Shown here one piece after another: positions 55,990 to 64,000 of a stretch of DNA of 64,000 bases; position 1 is the first letter of the stretch, and every line of letters starts with the position of its first letter. The position numbers and the translations under genes are program-made. The stretch spans positions 224,889,258-224,953,257 of the forward strand of contig NC_133666.1 of assembly GCF_037893015.1 (NCBI RefSeq). Reading direction: 5' to 3'. This DNA comes from Macrotis lagotis. Its lineage: Eukaryota; Chordata; Mammalia; Peramelemorphia; Peramelidae. Below the pieces are notes generated by a model. The model saw only the letters and a list, made by a program, of their open reading frames with translations, was not told the DNA's origin and did no database searches.

Positions 55990-56175
55990 AATCCATACAT
56001 ACATTCAAATATTTATTGAATGCCTACTTGACAGTATAAGGCACTGTGAAGGATAAAAGACTAAGACAGAATTCCTGACCATGGAGAAGCTTAATGCCTA
56101 ATGGAAGACACAGACCTCAAAAAAGCTTTATGCATACATCCAAAAGACATACAATTAACCAACTAGTAGAAACAA
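55990..56175 (+). mobile_element. L2 tail fragment
   Basis: 'tcaaatatttattgaatgcc', 'gtataaggcactgtgaagga' and 'ccatggagaagcttaatgcc' match the L2 3' terminal block. Confidence 0.6.
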
Positions 56176-56767
56176 AAATTCTCCAGTAATGGATAGAAAT
56201 AATTATACTGTAACCATTAAAGTTTCAACCTACAAGTTATAAAAACGTGAGAGATGTTTTATTGCAAAAGCAATCAGCAGTTCTCACAACTAAAACTTAA
56301 AAAAAAGAAAAAAAAGAAGCTATAACTAACAAGAATATATTTCTAAATCTTTTTATATAAAGGCCCAGAATAAAAGTTTCAGTGTTCAAGTGATAATTAC
56401 CTTAAGATAAAGAGACTTCCATTTTTCCTAGTAAAAAATGATCACTGATATACCTGAAGAGTTATATCTACATCATAAAGATTCCATTTTAAAATGATTA
56501 ATGTAAATGTAACTTATAATTAATCAAAAGTCAATGTCCACAACTAGTGGTAACAACAAATCTTAAGCAGTTACTAAGGAAGAAAGAAATGAAGAGGCAA
56601 TTCAGATTGTCAGGGAGAATGAAGAGTTCTAAAAGAAAAAGAAGCAAATAGTCGATGAGGATATTCAATGACAACTGTATTAAAAGTAAGAGCTTAAAAA
56701 AAGATTTGGGACTCTTCTGAAGAGTAGGGAGCTGGATGGTCTGAGAAGAAATAAAAGCTTGTCTTTT
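56176..56767. other. No recognised feature
   Basis: AT-rich DNA, no repeat or exon recognised. Confidence 0.35.
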
Positions 56768-56783
56768 AATTAATGATACAGTA

Positions 56784-57068
56784 GGGGCAACTAGGTGGTG
56801 CAGTGGATAGAGCACTGGCCTTGTATTCAAGAGAATGGGAGTCTGAATCCTGTCTCAGACACTTGCCCCTTAGCTGTGTGACCTTGGGCATTCAGGGCCA
56901 GATCCAATCATTCTGATTCATATCTGGTCACTGGACCCAGATGGCTCTGGAGGAGAAAGTGTGGCTGATGACTTAGCAAAGCACCCCAGCAGCAACCCCC
57001 CATCCAATCCAAGTGCTTATCATGACATTACCTCCTTGTTGTTGTAGTCATCTTCAAAAATAAAGGAC
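56784..57068 (+). mobile_element. Composite SINE: tRNA-like head with a different 3' body
   Basis: The head 'ggggcaactaggtggtgcag' to 'ttagctgtgtgaccttgggc' is the usual one. After 56890 the body is unlike the other SINEs here: 'ggccagatccaatcattctg', 'ctggacccagatggctctgg', 'aagtgtggctgatgacttag' and the end 'tcttcaaaaataaaggacaa'. A 16-bp target duplication with one mismatch ('aattaatgata[c/t]agta') flanks it, so head and body moved as one unit. The tail suggests mobilisation by a LINE other than L1, possibly RTE (inference). Confidence 0.85.
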
Positions 57069-57109
57069 AATTAATGATATAGTAAAACCAAAGAAGCTAT
57101 CGGGTAAAG

Positions 57110-57620
57110 TATCTAAAAAAGGTCAGAGGAAGAAGGAAACAATAATAATCATTGGTGATTCCCTGCTCAAGGACACTAAAGCAACTATCTGTCAATCTAA
57201 CAGGAAGAGTAAGGTTGGTTCCCTTCCCAGGACATGTATCCAAGCAATTAGAGAATGATCATAATTATCAAAATGGATGACAACTACCCACTATTGGTGA
57301 TTCACACTGGTACAAATGATCCTGCCAAAAGGAACCTAAAAAGTCCTGCCAACAATTAAAGGGTATGGGAAGGGGAAAAAAACAACTGAAGATAACAGGA
57401 ATGCAAAAAACAACTGAAGATAACAGGAATGCAAGGTATGTTTTCCTCAGTGTTGTCCATTGATGTCAAGGGATACAAAAGAGAAAAACTAAGTTTTAAA
57501 ATGAATTGTTAGTAAAGAAGATGGTAGCTGAAAATAGAATTTGGAACTCCAAACCATAACTTTAAATTCATAGATAACTGGTTCCTGGGCTGGGACAAAG
57601 TATTCCTAACAAAGGCTGGT
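57110..57620 (+). mobile_element. CR1/L2-like LINE ORF1 relic with SGNH-esterase motifs
   Basis: Translated pieces show 'IIGDSLLKDTKATICQ' (from 57148; block I GDSL) and, in another frame, 'VIHTGTNDPAK' (from 57300; block with GTND). They stand in the order and roughly the spacing of the esterase domain in ORF1 of CR1-clade LINEs. Stops and frameshifts break the frame. A tandem 28-bp duplication lies at 57379-57434. Confidence 0.65.
57379..57434 (+). repeat. Exact 28-bp tandem duplication
   Basis: The unit containing 'caactgaagataacaggaat' occurs at 57379-57406 and 57407-57434 without differences, so it is a recent local duplication. Confidence 0.95.
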
Positions 57621-57634
57621 GACCTTGCAAATTC

Positions 57635-57750
57635 AATTCAATTCAGTAACACTTGTTAAGTACCCGCTATGTGCTAAACACATTGCTAATTGCTCGGAAT
57701 ACAAATAAGAAAAAGTCTCAGACTTCAAAGAAATTACAATCTAATGGAAG
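57635..57750 (+). mobile_element. L2 tail fragment
   Basis: 'taagtacccgctatgtgcta', 'gctcggaatacaaataagaa' and 'gaaattacaatctaatggaa' match the L2 3' terminal block. Confidence 0.65.
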
Positions 57751-58200
57751 AAGACAAAGCAAAAAAGAGTCTACCAGGTAGTATCCAAATCAGGACTAGG
57801 CTCCCTAATTCTGTTTCTTCCAAAACCTAGCAGAGATGCTGATGTAAATGTTTTTGAACTAATTTATTCTCTCCTCCAGCCTTCCAATCAGAAGGAAGAG
57901 GCGACTGAGGGAGCTGAGAAAGTGTTGAGTCTCTCTGAACAATGATGAGATTTCAGGTAATCAGCTAATCCTAGGAGGAATGATGTTCCATGGAGTCAAA
58001 AACCAAATGGAATCACTTATAGAAAATGAAGAATTTAATCAAGAGTCTCAAACCAAAACAGGACAAGAAGATAGAAGGCAGCTACCTCTAAAAATCTCCC
58101 AAATAAGAAACCATAAAAATATCCTCAAAAAAAAAAAAAAAAATAGAAAACCTATCTAGAAGTTCTTGAACAAAATCCAAGAAAGAAGTAACTGTGAAAA
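57751..58200. other. No recognised feature (possibly interior of CR1-like LINE)
   Basis: A-rich plus-strand sequence with an A run at 58128-58142. It lies between the esterase relic and the endonuclease relic of the presumed LINE. Confidence 0.3.
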
Positions 58201-58202
58201 AA

Positions 58203-58345
58203 AGGGCAGCTAAATGGCATAGTAGATAGCGCACTGGCCCTAAAAGTCAGGAGGACCTGAGATCAAATCCTGCCTCAGACACTTGACACTTTTTAGCTGT
58301 TTGACTTTGGGTAATCACATTAATCCCACAAAAAAACAAAAATCA
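58203..58345 (+). mobile_element. tRNA-headed SINE, diverged
   Basis: 'gggcagctaaatggcatagt' to 'taatcacattaatcccacaa' plus an A-rich tail. Older than most copies. Confidence 0.85.
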
Positions 58346-58649
58346 GGGGAAAAAAAGAAGCAAAAAAGAACTAGAGGTCCAGATGCAAGGAGATAAATTT
58401 GACCTAAGAATAATCTATGAGATTTCATAGGTTAATATTATTTCAGAGACCATGGGCTCTGAAAGGATACAAACAAAACTATTCAAAAGAAAAAGATAAG
58501 ATGCAGAAAGAAGGTAGCTTACATATTAAGAAAATATGCTTATATAAGGAAATCCAGGAACCAGACGGAGGGAGCATAATGGAAATTATTTCACTGAAGG
58601 TCAAAGAAAGAAAGAAATAATTTTTATCAATGAAGTAAGCTTCAGACTG

Positions 58650-59275
58650 GGCAGCCAGGTGGCCCAGTGGATTGAGTTACTAGGCTCACAGTCAGAAAGA
58701 GATGAATTCAAATCCAGCCTTAGGCACTTACTTGTATCATCCTAGACAAGTCACTTAACTGTTTAGCTCAGTTTCCTCATCTGTTGCGTCATATGTGTTC
58801 CAGGCTAAGAGCTATGAAGGGTTAACACAGAAATAGTTATGTGCTTTAACCAGCAAGATGTACTTCAGAGCTTAGATAAGGGAGTAGCTGCATGTCTGAG
58901 CTAATGAGGTGTATTCCCAGGCTCAGATAGATAGTGCATTTTGAGATAATTACCTTCTGCACTCTGTTTATCAAATCACTGTTTGGTTCTCAAAACAATC
59001 ACCTAAGACATACACAAGGTATGCATGTGAAAAAAATGCTTGCTAAAACGCTTGTGTAATTGGTTACGAAAATGTAGAGTATAAAAGTACGTATCCTGTG
59101 ATCAATAAACGAACCAGCTTATGCATCATATTGATGTCGGCACTGAGTTCCCTCCTCTGGACTCAACACTCATCTGTAAAATGAGTTGGGAGAAGGATCT
59201 TTGTTAAGAAAACCCCAAAGAGGTCACAGAAAGTTGGGCAAAAATGAAATGACTCAACAACAACATACTACAGAT
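58650..59275 (+). mobile_element. MAR1 SINE split by an LTR
   Basis: 5' part 58650-58781 ('tgggcagccaggtggcccag' to 'agctcagtttcctcatc'), 3' part 59169-59275 ('tgtaaaatgagttgggagaa', 'aagaaaaccccaaagaggtc', 'actcaacaacaac'). The two halves join exactly at the LTR target site 'ctcatc'. Confidence 0.92.
58782..59168 (+). mobile_element. Solo LTR, 6-bp target duplication (betaretrovirus/ERV2-like)
   Basis: 387 bp, perfect terminal inverted repeat TGTTG...CAACA, and an exact 6-bp duplication 'ctcatc' at 58776-58781 and 59169-59174. TATA box 'tataaaa' at 59080-59086, and AATAAA at 59104-59109, only 17 bp further on. The poly(A) signal thus lies at or before the expected transcription start, implying a very short R as in MMTV-type LTRs. 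No proviral genes remain. Confidence 0.9.
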
Positions 59276-59284
59276 CACTATGAC

Positions 59285-59641
59285 AGAAAGCTGAAATACA
59301 TGAGGAAGAGTTTGGCAACTAGAATTTAAGACTTGAACAAAGGAATGCTACAGTATTAATAGGAGACTTTAATTATCCAGATCTTTCCTAATGCTCTCTC
59401 TCTGCTAAAAGCACAGTGTCTAATAAGTTTTTCACTTAGTGATAAATTCATCCTTCATAATACAGAAGAGCAAAAGGGGAAATACTATATTGGATATGAT
59501 TCTCATTAACCAGAAGGAACTTGGTGCTGGGGTGGGAATAATGAGAACCTTATGAAGAAGTTACCATTTCCTCCTAGCCTTTCTGAGTAAAAAATCTGGG
59601 CACAATCTGACATGCACTCTAGATGTTAGAAAAATAATTTC
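59285..59641 (+). mobile_element. CR1/L2-like LINE ORF2 endonuclease relic
   Basis: 'QRNATVLIGDFNYPDLS' is readable from about 59338 (GDFNYPD motif of AP-type endonucleases in 59362-59385). Further on, 'KSKRGNTILDMILINQKELG' (59470 on) corresponds to the conserved 'RGNALLDLILTN' block of CR1-clade elements. A SINE interrupts it at 59655. Likely the same element as the esterase relic at 57110. Confidence 0.75.
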
Positions 59642-59654
59642 AAAAGCTTCTGAG

Positions 59655-59816
59655 AGGGACAGCTAGGTGGCGCAGTAAATAGAGCACCGGCCTTGGAGTC
59701 AGGAGTACCTGGGTTCAAATCCAACCTCAGACACTTACTAATTACCTAGCCGTGTGGCCTTGGGCAAGCCATTTAACCCCACTGCCTTGAAAAATTAAAA
59801 AAAAATTAAAAAAAAA
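59655..59816 (+). mobile_element. tRNA-headed CORE-SINE
   Basis: Near-consensus copy with an A/T-rich tail. An exact 13-bp target-site duplication, 'aaaagcttctgag', lies at 59642-59654 and 59817-59829. Confidence 0.96.
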
Positions 59817-59829
59817 AAAAGCTTCTGAG

Positions 59830-60340
59830 GAAAGAGGTAGAATCCCATGGATTAAAATGTCTTAAGAGGAGTTCATCTCAGGAGCATAAGAGATGCTTAA
59901 GACATTCCAAGAATAAGAAGGAAATAAGTGTTTTCTTAAGATCACTGTGGATGTATATATGGAATTCATCAACCAATTTAAATTTTAAAAGAACTATACA
60001 GAAGATGGAAGCAAGGGCACAAAAAAGAGGATGAATGGAAAAGTGTGGTGGAATAGTGTCTGAAATTATAAAGCTCAAAATGAGCTGAGGCTGGCAATGG
60101 AACAAAAAGATATTTAAAGTAACCACAGTGAAGGGGAAAAAGAATAAAGAGAAGGGATATAGACTCTGTTTGGGAAGGATGAGTTTGCAAAGGCAGAACT
60201 GCTCAGTTGTTACTTTTCTTTTTTTGTCAAGAAGAATGACCTTAATTGTAACTCTAACAGAGAAAATATACCTAGCCAGAAATGATGGACATTCATAACC
60301 TATCCATGAGACTGCTATCCAATGGGATGTAACTGGCTTT
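59830..60340 (+). mobile_element. Probable continuation of CR1-like LINE
   Basis: Continues the sequence split by the SINE. Frames such as 'RLAMEQKD' resemble the basic linker between endonuclease and reverse transcriptase, but the match is weak and no RT motif is seen. Confidence 0.4.
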
Positions 60341-60397
60341 AACCCTACTTGGGAGAAAGACTAAAAACTCTCAAGAATTTTAACTCAATTAGATAGA

Positions 60398-60850
60398 ATG
60401 TTAAAAACACTACCCCCCTTAAAAAGGGGAACAGGAAGGAGATGGGAGGAGGGAGGGGATTGAATGGGGTAAATCTCATTACACTAAGAGGTACAAAATA
60501 TCTATGGTAATAGAGGTGAAGAAGGGAGATGAGAAACACCTGAATCTTCTCATCAGACATGATTTAAAGTCAACTTACATATAGTTAACTTAACAAACAT
60601 CTAACCTTTCAAGTATTAAAAGGAGGAAAAGGGAAAAGGGGAGGGGGAGCCGGAGAAAGGGAGGAGGGAGTGAGGCAAAAAGGGGAACTAACAAAAGGAA
60701 GGGAAGGGAAAAGGGAAAAAGGGAAAGGGGAAAGAAAGGGGAGGGGGTGATACAGGAGGGCAAACACACTGAAGGAGATGGTATTCAGAAACAAAATATC
60801 GGCAAATACAGATGGGGGAAAGGGGGAAAAATACAGAGGGAAGATAGCAT
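60398..60850 (+). repeat. Purine-rich G/A tract, L1 region before ORF2
   Basis: Strongly purine-biased plus strand with many GGG/GGGG runs (for example 60420-60460 and 60620-60760). It directly precedes the L1 ORF2 start region, so it is probably part of that L1. No ORF1 could be read in it. Confidence 0.6.
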
Positions 60851-60859
60851 GGAGGACAA

Positions 60860-63487
60860 TAAAGAATTAGTAATCATAACTTTTAATGTGAATGGGATGA
60901 AACTTTCCCTTAAAACGTAAGCAAATAGCAGAGTGGATTAAAAACCAGAATCCTACAATATGCTGCTTACTAGAAACTCATCTGAAGCAGAGAGATACAT
61001 ATAGAGTAAAGGTAAAAGGTTGGAGCAAAATATATTTTGCTTCAGCTGAAGTGAAAAAAAGCAGGGATAGCAATCCTTATCTCAGACAAAGCAGCAGCAA
61101 AAATAGATATCATTAAAAGAGATAAGGAAGGAAATTTTATCCTCCTAAAAGGTACCATAGACAATAAAGTTATTTCAATACTGAATATATATGCACCCAA
61201 TGGGACAGCATCCAAAATCTTAGAGAAGCTGAAAGAAACAGGAAGACACAGAGAGGTAAACTCTACTAGTGGGAGACCTCAAGCTCCCACTCTCAGATCC
61301 AGATAAATCGAATCATAAAATAAACAAGAAAAAAGTTAAGGAGGTAAACAGAATGTTAGAAAAACTAGATATGGTAGACTTATGGAGGAAACTGAATGGG
61401 GATAGAAAGGAATATACCTTTTTCTCTGCAGTACATGGACCTTATACAAAAATTGACCATGTACTAGGACATAAAAACCTAATGATCAACTGCAGAAAGG
61501 CAGAAATAGTGAATACATCTTTCTCAGATCACAATGCAATAAAAGTCATATGCAATAATGGACCAAGAAAACTGGAAACTGAATAACCTCATTTTAAAGA
61601 ATGAGTGGACCAAAAAAAAATTAAAGAAAGAATTAACCATTTTATCCTAGATAATGACAATAATGTAACAACATAACAAAACCTATGGGATTCACTCAAA
61701 GTGGCTCTCAGGGGATATATATTATATCTTTAAATGCTTACATGAATAAATTAAAGAGGAAAAAACATGCAACTAAAAAAAATAGAGAAAGAACAAATTA
61801 AAAATCCCCAAATACAAAATTAGAAATTCCAAAAATCAAGGGAGAAATTAATAAAACTGAAAGCAAAAAACTATTATATTAATAAATAAAACCAAAAGTG
61901 AGTTTTATGAAAAACCAATAAAATTGATAAGCCTCTTTGATTAAAAAAAGAAGAAAACCAAATTGCTAGTATCATAAATGAAAAAGGTAAACTCACTACC
62001 AATGAGAAGGAAATTAAAATAATAATTTGAAATTATTTTGCCCAAATCTATGCCAATAAATTTTATAATCTAATTGAAATGGATGAATATTTACAAAAAT
62101 ATAAGTTGCCCAAGTTAAATGAAGAGGAGATTAAATACCTAAACAACCCTATCTCAGAAAAAGAAATTCAACAAGCCATCATTGAACTCCCTAAGAAAAA
62201 ATCTCCAGGGCCTGATGGATTCACAAGTGAATTCTACCAAACATTTAAGGAACAATTGGTTCCAATTCTATATAAACTCTTTGGAAAAATAGGGAAAGAT
62301 GGAACTCTGCCTAACTCTTTCTAAGAAACCAATATGGTGCTGATACCTAAACCAGGCAGAGTTAAAACAGAAAAAGAAAATTATAGACCTATCTCCTAAA
62401 TGAATATAGATGCAAAAATCTTAAATAAAATCTTAGCAAAATGATTACAAGTTATCACTGGGATACTACATTATTATCAAGTAGGATTTATCCCAGGAAT
62501 GCAGGGTTGGTTCAATATTAGGAAAACTGTTAGTATACTCAATTATATCAACAACAAATTTATCAGAAATTATATGATCAAGAGTGGATAGGTAGCACAG
62601 TGGATAGAGCACCGGCCCTGGAGGCAGGAGTACCTGGGTTCAAATCTGGCCTCAGACACTTAATAATTACCTAGCTGTGTGGCCTTGGGCAAGCCACTTA
62701 AGCCCATTTGCCTTGCAAAATCCTTAAAAGAAAAAATGATCATATCAATAGATGCTGAAAAAGCTTTTGACAAAATACAGCATCCATTCCTATTAAAAAT
62801 ACTAGAGAGTGTAGGAATAAATGGAATGTTCCTTAGAATAATTAGCAGTATCTATCTGAAACCATCAAAAAGCATTATATTCAATGGGGAGAGGCTAGAG
62901 GCATTCCCAATAAAACCAGGGATGAAACAAGGGTGCCCATTATCACCACTACTATTCAGTATTGTATTAAAAATGTTAGCTTCAGCAATTGGAGAAGGAA
63001 AAGAAATTGAAGGAATTAAAATTGGGAAGGAAAAGACAAAACTCTCACTCTTCGCAGATGACATGATGGTCTACCTAAAGAATCCCAAAAAATCATCCAA
63101 AAAACTACTGGAAACAATTAGCAATTTTAGCAAAATTGCAGGTTATAAAATAAACCCTCATAAATTCTCAACTTTTCTATATATGTCTAGCAAGATACAG
63201 CAGGAAGAGCTAGAAAGAGAAAGCCCATTCAAAGTAACCTCAGACAATATAAAATATCTAGGAATCTATTTGCCAAGACAGACTCAGAAACTTTTCGAAA
63301 ATAATTATAAAACACTTCTTACACAAATGAAATCAGATTTAAATAACCAGACAAATATCAACTGCTCATGGATAGGTAGAGCTAATATAATAAAAATGAC
63401 AATTCTACCAAAACTAAACTACCTGTTTAGTGCCCTACCAATCAAAATTCCAAAAACTTACTTTAATGACTTAGAAAAAATTGTAAG
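60860..63487 (+). mobile_element. Long degenerate L1 ORF2 (endonuclease and reverse transcriptase)
   Basis: Order of domains: endonuclease N-terminus (VNGM near 60890), 'VDLWRKLNGDRKEYTFFSA' (61375 on), SDH catalytic motif at 61524-61532; then '[20 protein letters not shown]' (RT block 0/1, 62150 on), 'IDAEKAFDKIQHPFLLKILE', 'KQGCPLSPLLF' and the FADD catalytic box at 63051-63062. The last RT segment (62742-63487) is uninterrupted. Open segments are 61269-61586, 62079-62324 and 62742-63487, separated by stops and frameshifts. One SINE splits it at 62581-62735 and another ends it at 63488. Inactive. Confidence 0.9.
62581..62735 (+). mobile_element. tRNA-headed CORE-SINE inside L1 ORF2
   Basis: Near-consensus copy with a short target duplication 'atgatca' (62574-62580 and 62736-62742). 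The L1 reading frame resumes right after it (MIISIDAEKAFDKI). Confidence 0.93.
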
Positions 63488-63619
63488 AGGCAATTGGGTT
63501 AAGTGGCTTGCCCAAGACCACACAGCTAGGTAATTATTAAGTGTCTGACGCTGGATTTGAACTCAGGTACTCCTGACTCCAGGGCCAGTGCTCTATCCAC
63601 TATGCCACCTAGCTGCCCC
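63488..63619 (-). mobile_element. 3'-truncated tRNA-headed SINE
   Basis: Minus-strand copy from 'ggcaattgggttaagtggct' to 'gccacctagctgcccc'. The A tail is missing, so the L1 frame runs directly into it (IVRGNWVKWLAQDHTAR), giving a false ORF extension. Confidence 0.9.
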
Positions 63620-63964
63620 TTATAAATTTAATTTTTTTAAAAATCTAGTGAGAGATGCCAATAACATAATTACCCACTACAGGGCAATCTACTGAAACAC
63701 CTACCCAGCTTCCTCAGTTTCTCTCCCACAAGTCTGAAGGAAAGTTTTCATAAAAGGGCAGGATGGCCACTATTCACCATTAAAGGCTACCAAACATGTA
63801 AATACTTAGGATGTTTCATTGCCAAATATAAATTCTGGTTGAAGTGGTGGCATTAAAAAGATCAACTTGTTAGCAGGATTCAAAATTTGTATATGGAATT
63901 AAATGGAATATTATTCTTTTATAAAGGCTGCATGGAAAAGTGGGTAAAGAGTTGCCTTGAAACA
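63620..63964. other. Unassigned sequence after the L1/SINE junction
   Basis: Not the expected continuation of L1 ORF2, so the L1 is broken here by rearrangement or deletion. No family recognised. Confidence 0.35.
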
Positions 63965-64000
63965 TGGGGGTGATGAACAACCTTGATGGACCTGCTCATT
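63965..64000 (+). mobile_element. Start of an L1 3' UTR fragment (cut by window end)
   Basis: 'gggggtgatgaacaaccttg' resembles the L1 block 'gtgatgatcaaccatcagtg' seen at about 50468-50490. It continues past the window edge. Confidence 0.5.

Noticed and set aside
55440..56500. Processed pseudogene on minus, suggested by an A-rich end and an AATAAA near 55500.
   Set aside because: No coding similarity could be read in any minus frame and no target duplication was found.
62679..63533. Single 284-aa coding gene.
   Set aside because: It begins in a SINE, runs through L1 reverse transcriptase and ends in another SINE. It is a chance fusion frame.

Overview
This window looks like a piece of a marsupial nuclear genome. 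It is AT-rich and CpG-depleted, with one sharp CpG island, spliced vertebrate genes and a very high load of retroelements. The elements are the reason for calling it a marsupial: about two dozen tRNA-headed CORE-type SINEs that all carry the head 'ggcagctaggtggcgcagtg' (WSINE1/MAR1-like), older MIR/MAR1 relatives, L2, L1 copies with a shared 3' untranslated region, and an RTE/BovB-type relic. The abundance of the young tRNA-headed SINE makes an Australian marsupial, perhaps a dasyurid, plausible, but the sequence alone does not settle the species.

Two protein-coding genes face each other. LYSMD3 is on the + strand: CpG-island promoter and 5' UTR exon at about 4.9-5.8 kb, coding exons at 7931-8191 and 14644-15309, and a long 3' UTR ending near 18.6 kb. 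The reconstructed protein is 308 aa, a LysM domain followed by one transmembrane segment. POLR3G (RNA polymerase III subunit RPC7) is on the - strand. Five coding exons are visible, at 51332-51267, 48221-48171, 35022-34940, 29913-29776 and 25847-25761. They give the C-terminal ~141 residues, including the acidic tail. Its 5' exons and promoter were not found and probably lie beyond the right edge. Tail-to-tail LYSMD3/POLR3G is the order I know from other mammals (human 5q14.3).

Region by region. 0-4.9 kb holds an old L1 ORF2 relic, SINEs and an L1 3' fragment that ends against the CpG island. 4.9-18.6 kb is LYSMD3, whose second intron contains SINEs, a long L2 relic and an L1 fragment. 18.6-25.7 kb is intergenic (hAT-like relic, L2, MIRs, SINEs) and contains the POLR3G 3' UTR. 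25.7-51.3 kb is POLR3G introns full of SINEs, an RTE/BovB relic, L1 3' ends, an L1 5'UTR/ORF1 piece and a near-perfect hairpin. 51.3-64 kb is probably POLR3G intron or 5' flank. It holds an old L1 relic, two solo LTRs with intact target-site duplications, a CR1/L2-like LINE with an esterase ORF1 relic, a composite SINE, and a long degenerate L1 ORF2.

I saw no operon, CRISPR array, authentic tRNA or rRNA gene, or evident new gene system. The most interesting items are structural: the 69-bp hairpin in a POLR3G intron, the two solo LTRs, the nested insertions with three copies of one target site, the SGNH-esterase LINE relic, and the L1 insertion abutting the LYSMD3 promoter.
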